Of a stretch of 42,675 bases of DNA, positions 11,143 through 19,852 are shown one piece after another. The notes beneath the pieces are model-generated. The model did no database searches, was not told where the DNA came from, and was given only the letters and a program-made list of their open reading frames with translations. Source of the DNA: Lentisphaerota bacterium (lineage in GTDB: Bacteria > Verrucomicrobiota > Kiritimatiellia > PWTM01); the NCBI GenBank assembly GCA_016873715.1, contig VGWF01000023.1:1-42675 (forward strand), given 5' to 3'. The first letter of the stretch is position 1. Every line of letters begins with the position of its first letter. The translations under genes and the position numbers were made by a program.

Positions 11143-11171
11143 TTGCGCGAGTCCGTCCGGGACGCTACGGT
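11143..11171 (+). promoter_or_regulatory. Putative promoter of the EF-G-like/yebC/ruvC/folD cluster
   Basis: TTGCGC (11143-11148), a 17-nt spacer and TACGGT (11166-11171). Transcription would start near 11178, giving a leader of about 70 nt with GAGGAG 5 nt before the ATG at 11250. Confidence 0.5.
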
Positions 11172-11249
11172 GTGCGTTTTGCGGCCGCGGACGAGCCGCG
11201 GACGGCCGTTGCGAATCGCCGGTGCGGACGTGATTGTTGAGGAGTGCAA

Positions 11250-13289
11250 ATGAAGGACATGCCGGTTGCCAATGTTCGGAATCTTGCGTTCTTGGGACAT
11301 ACGGGAAGCGGGAAGACGGCCCTGCTGGATGCGCTCCTGTTCAAGGCGGGCCTGAACGACCGGAAGGGGTCGCCCGAGAACGGCACGAGCATGGCCGACT
11401 GGACCGACGAGGAGAAGGACCGCAAGATCTCCGTCTGGGCCAAGCCCTTCGACCTGGCCTTCAAGGTTGCCTCCGGCGCCCGGCACCGCCTGGTGGTCAC
11501 CGACACCCCCGGGTACGCGGACTTCGTCGGCCAGATGCTCTGCGCGCTCTCGGTCGCCGACGCCGGCCTGGTCTTCGTCGATGCGACCTCCGGCCTCCAG
11601 GTGGGCGCGACCCGCGCGTGGCGCCAGTGCGAGAAGGCCTCGATACCGCGCGGCATCGTGATCTCCGGCATCGACAAGGACAATGCCGACTTCGACGGCG
11701 TGCTGACCGCGATCCAGTCCGTGTGGGGCGCGCGGTGCGTTCCGGTGACCGTGCCCGTGCCGGGAAACGCATCGGTCGTCGACGTGCTCGGGCCGGCCGC
11801 GGTGCCGGGCGATCTCGCCGCGACGGTGGAGCAGCTCAAGACGCAGCTCGTCGAAGCCGCCGCGGAAAGCAACGACGCCCTGATGGAGAAGTACCTCGGG
11901 GGCGAGGCGCTGACGGCGGAGGAGATCGCCGGCGGCCTGCGCGAGTCCGTGCGCGCGGCGAAGCTCGTCCCCGTGTTCGCCGCCTCGGCGAAGACCGACG
12001 CCGGCCTGCCCGAACTGCTGGAGGGGATCGTCCGGCTCCTCCCGTCGCCCGCCGACCGCAAGGTCCGCGCCGCCGACGGCGCGGAGGTCGATCCGTCCCC
12101 GACCGCCCCGTTCGCGGGGTACGTCTGGCGCACGATCTCCGATCCGTTCGTCGGCCAGCTCAGCCTCTGCCGCGTCTTCGGCGGGACGATGAAGGGCGAG
12201 GGCGAGATCTACAACGTCACGAAGGGCGCCAAGGAGCGCATCGGCGGCCTGATCGTCCTCAACGGCAAGAAGCAGGAGACCGTGACCGAGGCGCATGCCG
12301 GCGACATCGTCGCGCTGGCGAAGCTGAAGAGCACGGGCTTCAACGACACGCTCGGCGCCGCGGGGGCCACGGTGACGTTCCCGCCCGTCGCGCTGCCGAA
12401 CCCGGTCATGGCCTACGCCGTGACGCCCAAGACGCAGGGCGACGACGACAAGATGATGGGCGGCCTGCACCGCGTGGCGGAGGAGGATCCGACCCTCCGG
12501 CTCGAGCGCAACGCCGAGACCCACGAGGTGATCCTGTCGGGCATGGGCGACGCGGAGATCAACGTCGCCGTCGACAAGATGCGCAAGCACAGCAAGGTCG
12601 AGGTGAACCTCACGACGCCGAAGGTCGCCTACAAGGAGACCGTGACGGGCCGCGGCGAGGGGCACTACAAGCACAAGAAGCAGACCGGTGGCCGCGGCCA
12701 GTACGGCGAGGTCTACCTGCGCGTCGAGCCGAAGCAGCCCGACGAGCCGGACTGGTTCGTCAACGCGGTGGTCGGCGGCACGATCCCCGGGAACTTCATC
12801 CCCGCCGTGCAGAAGGGCCTGGTCGAGGGCATGACGCGCGGCCCGCTGGCCGGTTCGCCGGTCGTCAACGTGAAGGTCGTCGTCTACGACGGCTCCTACC
12901 ACGATGTCGATTCGTCGGAGATCGCGTTCAAGATCGCCGGCGCCCGGGCGCTCAAGGAGGGCATGCTCAAGAGCAAGCCCGTGCTGCTCGAGCCGATCAT
13001 GAAGGTGCGCGTGATGATCCCCGACCAGTGCATGGGCGACGTCACCGGCGACCTGAACCACCGTCGCGGCCGGATCCTGGGCATGGACACCGAGGACGGC
13101 ATGCAGGTGCTCACCGCGGACATCCCGCAGGCGGAGCTGTTCCAGTATTCGTCGCAACTGCGCAGCATGACCGGCGGCCGCGGCACGTTCGAGATGGAGT
13201 TCTCCCGCCTGGAGGTCGTCCCCTCGAATATCGCGCAGAAGATCGTCGCCGAGGCGCAGAAGAACAAGCAGGACGAGCACGAAGAGTAA
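11250..13289 (+). CDS. Elongation factor G-like GTPase (EF-G2 type, fusA paralogue)
   Basis: A 679-residue translational GTPase with the full EF-G domain order: G domain, beta-barrel domain II, then domains III-V (GRGEGHYKHKKQTGGRGQYGEV ... MTGGRGTFEMEFSRLE). The P-loop is intact (GHTGSGKT, residues 16-23) and so is G3 (DTPGY, 85-89). Switch I has RKISVW where classical EF-G has RGITI, so the conserved threonine is missing. G4 reads SGIDKD instead of NKMDR, losing Asn and Lys. Both changes fit the EF-G2/EF-G-like subgroup rather than canonical EF-G, so a specialised or altered translocation role is likely, and another gene probably encodes the housekeeping factor. Start chosen at 11250 on the basis of GAGGAG; an in-frame GTG lies 6 nt upstream. 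First gene of the cluster reaching 16706. Confidence 0.88.
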   Translation: MKDMPVANVRNLAFLGHTGSGKTALLDALLFKAGLNDRKGSPENGTSMADWTDEEKDRKISVWAKPFDLAFKVASGARHRLVVTDTPGYADFVGQMLCALSVADAGLVFVDATSGLQVGATRAWRQCEKASIPRGIVISGIDKDNADFDGVLTAIQSVWGARCVPVTVPVPGNASVVDVLGPAAVPGDLAATVEQLKTQLVEAAAESNDALMEKYLGGEALTAEEIAGGLRESVRAAKLVPVFAASAKTDAGLPELLEGIVRLLPSPADRKVRAADGAEVDPSPTAPFAGYVWRTISDPFVGQLSLCRVFGGTMKGEGEIYNVTKGAKERIGGLIVLNGKKQETVTEAHAGDIVALAKLKSTGFNDTLGAAGATVTFPPVALPNPVMAYAVTPKTQGDDDKMMGGLHRVAEEDPTLRLERNAETHEVILSGMGDAEINVAVDKMRKHSKVEVNLTTPKVAYKETVTGRGEGHYKHKKQTGGRGQYGEVYLRVEPKQPDEPDWFVNAVVGGTIPGNFIPAVQKGLVEGMTRGPLAGSPVVNVKVVVYDGSYHDVDSSEIAFKIAGARALKEGMLKSKPVLLEPIMKVRVMIPDQCMGDVTGDLNHRRGRILGMDTEDGMQVLTADIPQAELFQYSSQLRSMTGGRGTFEMEFSRLEVVPSNIAQKIVAEAQKNKQDEHEE

Positions 13290-13364
13290 TCTCAACGCGC
13301 CTCGTGGAAGGTGTGGGTCCGGCGGGACGGCGCAGGGGCGCCTCCCCCCGGCGAAAGGAGTGAC

Positions 13365-14117
13365 ATGAGCGGGCACAGCAAGTGGGCAACCATCAAGCAC
13401 AAGAAGGCGGCGACCGACGCCAAGCGCGGCAAGATCTTCAGCAAGATCGCCCGCGAGATCACCATCTGCGTCAAGCAGGGCGGCGGGGATCCGTCGGCGA
13501 ACATCACGTTGCGGGCCCTGATCCAGAAGGGCAAGGCCGCGAACATGCCGGCCGACAACATCGACCGCGCGATCAAGAAGGGCACCGGCGAACTCGATGA
13601 CGGGGTCCAGCTCGAGGAGATCGTCTACGAGGGGTTCGCGGGCGGCGGCATCGGCGTCATCGTGCAGGTCCTGACCGACAACAAGAACCGGTCGGCCGCC
13701 GAGGTCCGGCACATCTTCACGCGCAACAACGTCAACCTGGGCGCCCAGGGCAGCGTCAGCCGCGGCTTCAAGCGCAAGGGCGTGATCCGCGTCGACGCAT
13801 CGAAGGTCGCGGAGGACCGGCTGATGGAGGTCGCGCTCGACGCCGGCGCCGAGGACATGCAGCCCGAGGACGCGCAGTTCGTCGTCACGACCGATCCGCC
13901 GACCTACCCGAAGGTCGTCGAGGCGCTGGCGAAGGCGAACATCCCGGCCGAGGAGTCGGAGGTCACGCTCGTGCCCGACCTCTGGGTGAGCGTGTCCGAT
14001 CCGCATGTCGCGAAGGAAGTGATGCGCTTCGTCGAGGCGCTCGAGGACCTCGACGACGTCCAGAACGTCCACACGAACATGGACGTGGACGAGTCGATCC
14101 TCAAGGACCTGGAGTAG
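13365..14117 (+). CDS. yebC: YebC/PmpR family regulatory protein
   Basis: A 250-residue protein of the widespread YebC/TACO1 family, of full usual length. It begins with the diagnostic MSGHSKWATIKHKKAATDAK, and the three-domain architecture is complete (GKAANMPADNIDRAIKKGTG; YEGFAGGGIGVIVQ; the acidic C-terminal part). Members have been described as transcriptional regulators and, more recently, as factors that help ribosomes through difficult sequences such as proline runs. Its place directly after an EF-G-like gene would suit a translation role, but that is inference. AAAGGAG lies just upstream of the ATG. It is followed 14 nt later by ruvC, a common arrangement in bacteria. Confidence 0.97.
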   Translation: MSGHSKWATIKHKKAATDAKRGKIFSKIAREITICVKQGGGDPSANITLRALIQKGKAANMPADNIDRAIKKGTGELDDGVQLEEIVYEGFAGGGIGVIVQVLTDNKNRSAAEVRHIFTRNNVNLGAQGSVSRGFKRKGVIRVDASKVAEDRLMEVALDAGAEDMQPEDAQFVVTTDPPTYPKVVEALAKANIPAEESEVTLVPDLWVSVSDPHVAKEVMRFVEALEDLDDVQNVHTNMDVDESILKDLE

Positions 14118-14131
14118 GGGGGCATCGCCCC

Positions 14132-14677
14132 GTGCCGCGCGCGCCCGTGCGGATCCTCGGCATCGACGCGGCCCTCCGCGTGACGGGCCTCGGCGCGGTC
14201 GAATGCGCGGGCGGCGCCTGCCGCGCCCTCGAGAGCGGGGTGGTCGCCAACCCGGCCTCGCGCCCGATGGCGGACTGCCTCGTCCACCTGCGCCGCGGCG
14301 TCGCCGAGTGCCTCGCGCGCGTACGCCCGGGCGCCGTCGCCCTCGAGGGCATCTTCTACTGCCGCAATGTCCGCACCTCGATCGCGCTCGGCGCCGCCCG
14401 CGGCGCCGTGCTGATCGCCTGTGCGGAGGCCGGCGTCCCGGTGTATGAATACGCCCCGCGGGATGTGAAGCGGGCGGTCACCGGGCGGGGGGGCGCGGAG
14501 AAGGACCAGGTGGCCCGCATGGTGACCGCGATGCTCGGATTGACCGGCACCCCGGGCGACGACGAGACCGACGCGCTCGCGCTGGCCGTGTGCCACGCCC
14601 ACTCGGGAACCTCGCGCGCGCTCGGGCTGGCCCGCAGGCTGACGGCCGGGGCTCCAACGGAGGAGGAAGGGACATGA
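14132..14677 (+). CDS. ruvC: Holliday junction resolvase RuvC
   Basis: Homodimeric endonuclease that cuts four-way recombination junctions together with RuvAB. The 181-residue length is normal. The metal-binding acidic residues are all present: Asp12 (LGIDAALRVTG), Glu72 (ALEGIFYCRN), Asp144 and Asp147 (DDETDALALA). The GTG at 14132 is used because a G-rich run lies upstream; a GTG at 14147 (VRILGID), which fits the usual RuvC N-terminus better, is an alternative start. The stop overlaps the ATG of folD by 4 nt. ruvA and ruvB are not in the window. Confidence 0.95.
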   Translation: MPRAPVRILGIDAALRVTGLGAVECAGGACRALESGVVANPASRPMADCLVHLRRGVAECLARVRPGAVALEGIFYCRNVRTSIALGAARGAVLIACAEAGVPVYEYAPRDVKRAVTGRGGAEKDQVARMVTAMLGLTGTPGDDETDALALAVCHAHSGTSRALGLARRLTAGAPTEEEGT

Positions 14678-15561
14678 CGGCACGGATTCTCGACGGCAAG
14701 GCCATCGCGGAACAGGTCCGCTCGGAGTTGAAGGGGACGGTGGCCGGACTGACCGCGCGCGGCATCCAGCCGGGCCTCGGCGTCCTGCTCGTCGGCGACA
14801 ACCCCGCGTCGCGCTCGTACGTGACGGCCAAGGAGAGGGCCTGCGCCGAGACCGGCCTGCTCTCGGAGGAGATCCACCTGCCCGCGACCGCGACGCGCGA
14901 CCAGATCCTCGACGTCGTCCGGCGGATGAACGAGGACAACCGCATCGACGGCATCCTCGTCCAGCTCCCGCTTCCGGACTCCACGATCGAGCAGGAGGTC
15001 ATCGAGACGATCCGGCCGGACAAGGACGTCGACGGCTTCCACCCCGTCAACGTCGGCCGCATGATGCTCGGGCTTCCGGCCTTCCTCCCGTGCACCCCGC
15101 ACGGCGTGCTGCAGATCCTCCACCGCTCGGGCATCGCGGTCGACGGCGCCCACGTCTGCATCCTCGGCCGCAGCAACATCGTCGGGCGGCCGCTCGCGAA
15201 CCTCCTGACGCTGAAGAGCAAGCTGGGCAACGCGACCGTCACGATGTGTCACACGCGCACGCGCGACACCGCCCGGCACACGCTCGCGGCGGACATCGTC
15301 GTCGCCGCCGCCGGCCGGCCGTCGACGCTGACGGCGGACATGGTCCGCGAGGGCGCCGTCGTGATCGACGTCGGCGTGAACCGCGTGCCCGACGCGACGA
15401 GGAAATCGGGGTTCCGCCTGGTCGGCGACGCCGACTACGAGGCCCTGCTGCCGAAGGCCGGCGCGATCACGCCCGTGCCCGGCGGCGTCGGCCCCATGAC
15501 CATCGCCATGCTGCTGCACAACACCGTCGAGGCGGCCGTGCGACGGCGCGGCGGCCGCTGA
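14674..15561 (+). CDS. folD: Bifunctional methylenetetrahydrofolate dehydrogenase / cyclohydrolase
   Basis: Interconverts 5,10-methylene-, 5,10-methenyl- and 10-formyl-tetrahydrofolate for purine, thymidylate and formyl-methionine supply. The 295-residue protein is full length. Active-site motifs are SRSYVTAKERAC (catalytic Tyr and Lys), VQLPLP with the family Gln, DKDVDGFHPVN, the dinucleotide loop GRSNIVGRP, and the C-terminal PVPGGVGPMTIAML. The ATG overlaps the ruvC stop (ATGA) and follows AGGAGGAAGG, so translational coupling is likely. LptF/LptG follows after 17 nt. Confidence 0.98.
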   Translation: MTARILDGKAIAEQVRSELKGTVAGLTARGIQPGLGVLLVGDNPASRSYVTAKERACAETGLLSEEIHLPATATRDQILDVVRRMNEDNRIDGILVQLPLPDSTIEQEVIETIRPDKDVDGFHPVNVGRMMLGLPAFLPCTPHGVLQILHRSGIAVDGAHVCILGRSNIVGRPLANLLTLKSKLGNATVTMCHTRTRDTARHTLAADIVVAAAGRPSTLTADMVREGAVVIDVGVNRVPDATRKSGFRLVGDADYEALLPKAGAITPVPGGVGPMTIAMLLHNTVEAAVRRRGGR

Positions 15562-15578
15562 GCCGCGGAGCGCGGACC

Positions 15579-16706
15579 GTGACCATCCTCAACCGATACG
15601 TCGCCGGCGGCTTCCTGCTGATCTTCGGGATGGCCGTCGCGGTGTTCGCGTTCGTGATGGGCATCGGCTCCGTGATCAAGCTGGTCGACCTGGTCGCGCG
15701 CGGCGTGTCGGCGCCCGCGCTGCTCCGCTACTTCGCCCTCAGCTTCCCGTTCATCCTCCAGTACGCGATCCCGATGAGCGTGATGACCGCGACGCTGCTC
15801 CTCTTCACGCGGCTGTCGATGGACGGCGAGATCTCGGCGATGAAGGCGTGCGGCATGAGCCTGTGGCAGATCGTCGCCCCCGTCGTCATGGCGGCGGCCC
15901 TGATCTCGGGGGTGTCGCTCTACATCAGCAACTGGCTCTCGCCGGAGAGCCGCTTCGCCCAGCGCCGGATGGTCAACGAGTTCTCGAAGGAGGATCCGCT
16001 GCTGCTGGTCGAGCAGGGGCGGTGGATCCGCGGGGTCCCGAACCTGATGGTCTACATCGGCTCGAAGAAGGGGACCAACCTCTCGGACATCGTGATCTAC
16101 CAGTACGACGAGAACACGATGCGGACCAGCATCCGCGCGCGGGCCGGGACGGTCGGCGTCTCCGCCGACGGCCGGGAACTGGTGGTGGACATGGTCGACG
16201 TGCGCATGGAGCAGCCCGACCGCAAGGACCCGGCCAACCCGGCGAAGGCCCAGATCATGGTCGCCGAGTACTATCCGCAGCGGATCGACATCGCCGCGCG
16301 CCGGCAGGCCTCCACGCTCAACAAGCGGCCGCGGGACATGACGCTGCCGGAACTCATGGTGGCCTACCGGAACGCGGCCGCCCCGTACCTCGGGCTGGAA
16401 CTGCCGCCGGAGACGGTGCGCGACGACCGGATGAAGACGCTGGTCGAGATCAACAGCCGCATGGCGATGTCGTTCTCGTGCTTCGCCATGACCCTGATCG
16501 GCATCCCGCTCGGCATGCGGTCGAAGCGGCGCGAGTCGTCCATCGGCGTGCTCATGAGCCTGCTGGTGATCTTCTGCTTCTACCTGTTCGTCATGGTGGC
16601 GAAATCGATGGCCGGGAACCCGGCTCTCCATCCGGATCTCTTCGTCTGGATCCCGGTCGTCGCCGCCGAGGCGGGCGGCCTCTGGCTGATCCGCCGGATG
16701 AGCTGA
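15579..16706 (+). CDS. LptF/LptG family lipopolysaccharide export permease
   Basis: Inner-membrane permease of the LPS transport ABC complex (LptB2FG). The 375-residue protein has the family topology. There are three N-terminal helices (GGFLLIFGMAVAVFAFVMGI; YFALSFPFILQYAIPMSVM; IVAPVVMAAALISGVSLY), a large periplasmic beta-rich region (about 110-280), and three C-terminal helices (FAMTLIGIPLGM; VLMSLLVIFCFYLFVMV; LFVWIPVVAAEAGGLWL). The MDGEISAMKACGMS loop is the typical cytoplasmic coupling segment. I cannot tell LptF from LptG. The GTG at 15579 is chosen because GGAG lies 8 nt upstream and the protein then begins just before the first helix. Its presence supports a diderm, LPS-bearing organism. 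Last gene of the co-directional cluster. Confidence 0.92.
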   Translation: MTILNRYVAGGFLLIFGMAVAVFAFVMGIGSVIKLVDLVARGVSAPALLRYFALSFPFILQYAIPMSVMTATLLLFTRLSMDGEISAMKACGMSLWQIVAPVVMAAALISGVSLYISNWLSPESRFAQRRMVNEFSKEDPLLLVEQGRWIRGVPNLMVYIGSKKGTNLSDIVIYQYDENTMRTSIRARAGTVGVSADGRELVVDMVDVRMEQPDRKDPANPAKAQIMVAEYYPQRIDIAARRQASTLNKRPRDMTLPELMVAYRNAAAPYLGLELPPETVRDDRMKTLVEINSRMAMSFSCFAMTLIGIPLGMRSKRRESSIGVLMSLLVIFCFYLFVMVAKSMAGNPALHPDLFVWIPVVAAEAGGLWLIRRMS

Positions 16707-16758
16707 GCCGGGATCCGGAGGCCCGGCGCCCCGCGCGATCCGCGGGCCGCCGGACGGC

Positions 16759-16787
16759 TTGAGTTTGCGGGCGGACCGTCCGATGCT
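16759..16787 (+). promoter_or_regulatory. Putative promoter of the alpha/beta hydrolase, leaderless geometry
   Basis: TTGAGT (16759-16764), a 17-nt spacer and GATGCT (16782-16787), then 6 nt to the ATG at 16794. No ribosome-binding site is visible. Confidence 0.5.
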
Positions 16788-16793
16788 CACGCC

Positions 16794-18260
16794 ATGAGAA
16801 CACGGTCTCTCCACCTCGCGGGGCGCCGCCCCTTCACGCCCGCCCGGGCCGCCGTCGCGCTGCTCGCCGCGCTTCTCCCGGCCTGCGCCGCCGTCGCCCA
16901 GCAGACGCCGGGGCGCGCCCCGGGACGGTTTCCGGGCGGGGAGGGCATCGGCGCACCCTGGGTTCGGACGTTCATCCCGTCGGCGTCCGCCGGCGGGCGC
17001 GGCCTCGCGGTCGGCATCCTGCCGCCGCAGACGCCGCGCTACCGCGACGGCGCGCCGGTTGCGATCTTCGTTCCCGGCGGCGCCGACCGCGGCGCCGCGG
17101 ACGGCCGCCCGGAACACGCCGGATGCGGTTTCGTCGACATCCGCTTCGCTTTCCCGGGCGGCGGACGCGGCGACTGGACCAGCGGCGGTGCCTACGACCA
17201 CCGCGGCCCGGCCTGCATCCGCGCGCTGGCGGACGTGATCCGCTTCGCCTCCGGACGTCTCGTCGACACGCGCGGCCGGCGGATCGGCGACCTCGTTCCC
17301 GGCACGACCGTGCTGACCAACCTCGTCGGCCTCGAGGGTTCCAGCCACGGCGGGAATGCCTGCGGGCTTGCGATGGCCGTCCACGGCGCCGAGTTCCCGG
17401 ACCTCGCCTTCTACGCTTCGATGGAATCGCCCTACGGCGAGGGCGCCGTGAACGTGGAGCTCGGCGGACGCGACGACCGCGTCAATCCGGCCTACAACCC
17501 GGCGGCCGGCTCGCTCGACCTCTCGAAGCTCGCCTGGTCGCCGGACCTCCAGCCCGGGCCGGGCAAGCGGTGGCGCGGCGCCGGGGAGGACCTCCGCGGG
17601 TCGCTCTTCTTCGACATGAACGGCGACGGACGCTTCGCCGACCCGCCCGACTTCTCGCTCAACGCCTTCACCTTCGACCTCGGCGGCGGCATGAAGGTCT
17701 GGTACACGCCGAGGCTGCTGCGCGAGGCCCACGCGCGGAAGCTGTTCGGGGCGACGGCGCCGCCCCACATTCCGACCGTGGACGAGGCCGTCGAATGCTG
17801 GCGGTGGCGCGATGCCGCGTCGAGCATCCCCGCGGCGGTTCGGAACTGCACGAACCTCGCCGTGATCGTCTACGCCAACGAACGCGACCACGTCCAGGTC
17901 GCGCCGGACCACCCGCACATCCTCGTGCAGGTCGAGGGCTTCCGCCGCGCGGGCGCACGGTTCGTGCGCCTCAACCCGGACCGCGCCTACGTCGAGCGGG
18001 TCCTGTCCGGCGCGCTTCGCGGGCGGCCCGGTGCGCTGAAGATCCCCGACAACGACGCCGGCGCGGAATGGACGCGGTCGAACATCCGCGCGGGACTCGA
18101 GCCCGAGGCGTTCCCGATGATGCCCTACATGCAGGCGGCGGTCTGCGAACTGGCCGATCGCGCCCACGCGCGGAACTGGCGGAGGAACCTCGACGCGGTG
18201 CTCTACCCGGATGCGCCATCGGCCGGCCTGCCCGCCGCCCGTCCGCCCCGTCCGCGCTGA
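16794..18260 (+). CDS. Exported alpha/beta-hydrolase-like protein (esterase or peptidase)
   Basis: A 488-residue protein with an N-terminal signal (RAAVALLAALLPACAAVAQ). LPAC could be a lipobox, making it a lipoprotein, or cleavage could follow AVA. A nucleophile elbow G-S-S-H-G in LVGLEGSSHGGNACG, an upstream VAIFVPGG strand-loop, and a late VIVYANERDHVQVAPDHPH segment that could supply the acid and histidine suggest a serine hydrolase fold. A DMNGDGRF loop near residue 267 resembles a calcium-binding loop. The substrate cannot be told; the surroundings (sugar oxidoreductases) would suit a carbohydrate esterase. It stands as its own transcription unit, with the next gene 113 nt downstream behind a separate promoter. 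Confidence 0.7.
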   Translation: MRTRSLHLAGRRPFTPARAAVALLAALLPACAAVAQQTPGRAPGRFPGGEGIGAPWVRTFIPSASAGGRGLAVGILPPQTPRYRDGAPVAIFVPGGADRGAADGRPEHAGCGFVDIRFAFPGGGRGDWTSGGAYDHRGPACIRALADVIRFASGRLVDTRGRRIGDLVPGTTVLTNLVGLEGSSHGGNACGLAMAVHGAEFPDLAFYASMESPYGEGAVNVELGGRDDRVNPAYNPAAGSLDLSKLAWSPDLQPGPGKRWRGAGEDLRGSLFFDMNGDGRFADPPDFSLNAFTFDLGGGMKVWYTPRLLREAHARKLFGATAPPHIPTVDEAVECWRWRDAASSIPAAVRNCTNLAVIVYANERDHVQVAPDHPHILVQVEGFRRAGARFVRLNPDRAYVERVLSGALRGRPGALKIPDNDAGAEWTRSNIRAGLEPEAFPMMPYMQAAVCELADRAHARNWRRNLDAVLYPDAPSAGLPAARPPRPR

Positions 18261-18276
18261 GGACCTCGGCGCCGGC

Positions 18277-18305
18277 TTGCACTGCGGCCGGGCAGGCATT
18301 ATGGT
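18277..18305 (+). promoter_or_regulatory. Putative promoter of the Gfo/Idh/MocA gene at 18374
   Basis: TTGCAC (18277-18282), a 17-nt spacer and TATGGT (18300-18305). The leader would be about 60 nt and contains GGAGGAG before the ATG. Confidence 0.55.
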
Positions 18306-18373
18306 GGAGGCGCCGGCCGCACCGGTTCGGGCGCCCGCTCCGGGCGCGCGGGCGGTCCCGGGAGGAGAAGGCG

Positions 18374-19795
18374 ATGACAAGGCAGTCGGCGGTTTCGCGT
18401 CGGACGTTTCTTCGGGGCTCCGCGCTGGCGGCGGGCGCGCTCGCCATGTACGGGTGCGCGTCGACCGGGCCGTCCGCGCGGTTCCGCAAGGCCGGCGAGG
18501 TGCTGAACCTCGGCGTGATCGGGGTCGGCGGACAGGGGCGCACCAACTGGACCGCGATGCTGGAATGCGGCGGCACGCGCATCGCCGCCCTGTGCGACGT
18601 CGACGCGACCGCGCTCGCCGACGCCGCGGCGTGGTACGCGGAGAAGGGGCGCAAGGCCGACTTCGCGACCTACGCCGACTACCGGGCGATGCTGGAGACC
18701 GAGACGACCCTCGACGCCGTCGTCGTCTCCACCCCGGATCACACCCACGCCCGCGCCGCGATCCAGGCGATGCGGCGCGGCTGCCACGTCTACGTGGAGA
18801 AGCCGCTGGTGCGGACGATCGGCGAGGCGCGGCGCTTCGCCGGGGTCGCGCGCGAGGCCGGGGTCGTCACCCAGATGGGCAACCACGGCAGCGCGATGGA
18901 CGGCACCCGCCGCGGCATCGAGATCCTCCGCTCGGGCCTCCTCGGCAACGTGACCGAGGTCCACGTATGGACGAACCGCCCCGAGATCTCGCCGGGCAAT
19001 CCGTGGGGCTGGAAGCAGCCCCTGAAGCGCCCCGAGGGCTCCGACCCGGTTCCGCCGGAGCTCAGCTGGGACCTGTGGCTCGGCACGGCGCCCGCGCGGC
19101 CGTTCCGGAAGGGCGCCTACCACCGGATCGCCTGGCGCGCGTTCCACGACTTCGGCACCGGCGCGTTCGGCGACATGGCCTGCCACACGATGAATCTCGC
19201 GTTCCGCGGGCTCGACCTGGGCACGGTCCTCTCGGCCGAGGCCGTGGAGATCTCGGAGCGCTACGACGACACCTACCCGCAGTACAGCACGGTGCGCCTG
19301 ACCTACGCCGCGCGCGGCGCCCGCCCGCCGGTGGACCTCGTCTGGTACGACGGCTACCGCAAGCCGGCCGCGGAGATCATGCCGCAGGTCCTCGCCACGC
19401 TCGGCCAGGTTCCGACCACCGGGTGCTACATCGTCGGCGACCGGGGGGCGCTGGTGAACACCGACGACTACGGCCAGGTCAGCTACCTCGCGCTGAAGGG
19501 CGAGGCGAAGATGATGGCCCTCTCGAAGCACGCCGCGTGCGTCGCCGTCCCGGTCTCGCTTCCGCGCGCGGCGGACCAGAACCAGCGCCGCGAGTTCGTC
19601 GATGCGTGCTTCGGGCGCGTGCGCACGACGTCCGGCATCGACCATTCGATCCCGCTGGTCGAGAGCATGCTCGTCGGCTGCATCGCGCAGCGGGTGCCGG
19701 GCCGCCTCGCGTGGGACGCCGCGGCGGGCCGGTTCGACAACGCGCAGGCGAACGCGCTGCTCGATCCGCCGGCGCGGACGGGCTGGGAGTACTGA
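18374..19795 (+). CDS. Gfo/Idh/MocA family oxidoreductase with twin-arginine/lipoprotein-like signal
   Basis: A 473-residue NAD(P)-dependent oxidoreductase of the family acting on sugars, cyclitols and derivatives. The N-terminus carries SRRTFLRGS followed by a hydrophobic stretch ending in MYGCAS, consistent with Tat export of a pre-folded cofactor-bound enzyme and possibly lipidation at Cys. The Rossmann loop is GVIGVGGQGRTNW; then CDVDAT, STPDHTHA and YVEKPLV (catalytic lysine). ACHTMN supplies the active-site histidine of the C-terminal domain. It belongs to a different subgroup from the other three copies in this window. GGAGGAGAAGG precedes the ATG. The next gene follows after 57 nt. 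Confidence 0.93.
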   Translation: MTRQSAVSRRTFLRGSALAAGALAMYGCASTGPSARFRKAGEVLNLGVIGVGGQGRTNWTAMLECGGTRIAALCDVDATALADAAAWYAEKGRKADFATYADYRAMLETETTLDAVVVSTPDHTHARAAIQAMRRGCHVYVEKPLVRTIGEARRFAGVAREAGVVTQMGNHGSAMDGTRRGIEILRSGLLGNVTEVHVWTNRPEISPGNPWGWKQPLKRPEGSDPVPPELSWDLWLGTAPARPFRKGAYHRIAWRAFHDFGTGAFGDMACHTMNLAFRGLDLGTVLSAEAVEISERYDDTYPQYSTVRLTYAARGARPPVDLVWYDGYRKPAAEIMPQVLATLGQVPTTGCYIVGDRGALVNTDDYGQVSYLALKGEAKMMALSKHAACVAVPVSLPRAADQNQRREFVDACFGRVRTTSGIDHSIPLVESMLVGCIAQRVPGRLAWDAAAGRFDNAQANALLDPPARTGWEY

Positions 19796-19852
19796 GCCGC
19801 GGCGTTCCGGCCCGTGCGGCCGCCCGCGGCCTGCCACGATGAGGGTGGGAGC

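Noticed and set aside
13290-13364. Terminator between the EF-G-like gene and yebC (GGCGC-AGGG-GCGCC)
   Set aside because: Only 5 bp of stem and no T-run; the genes are probably co-transcribed.
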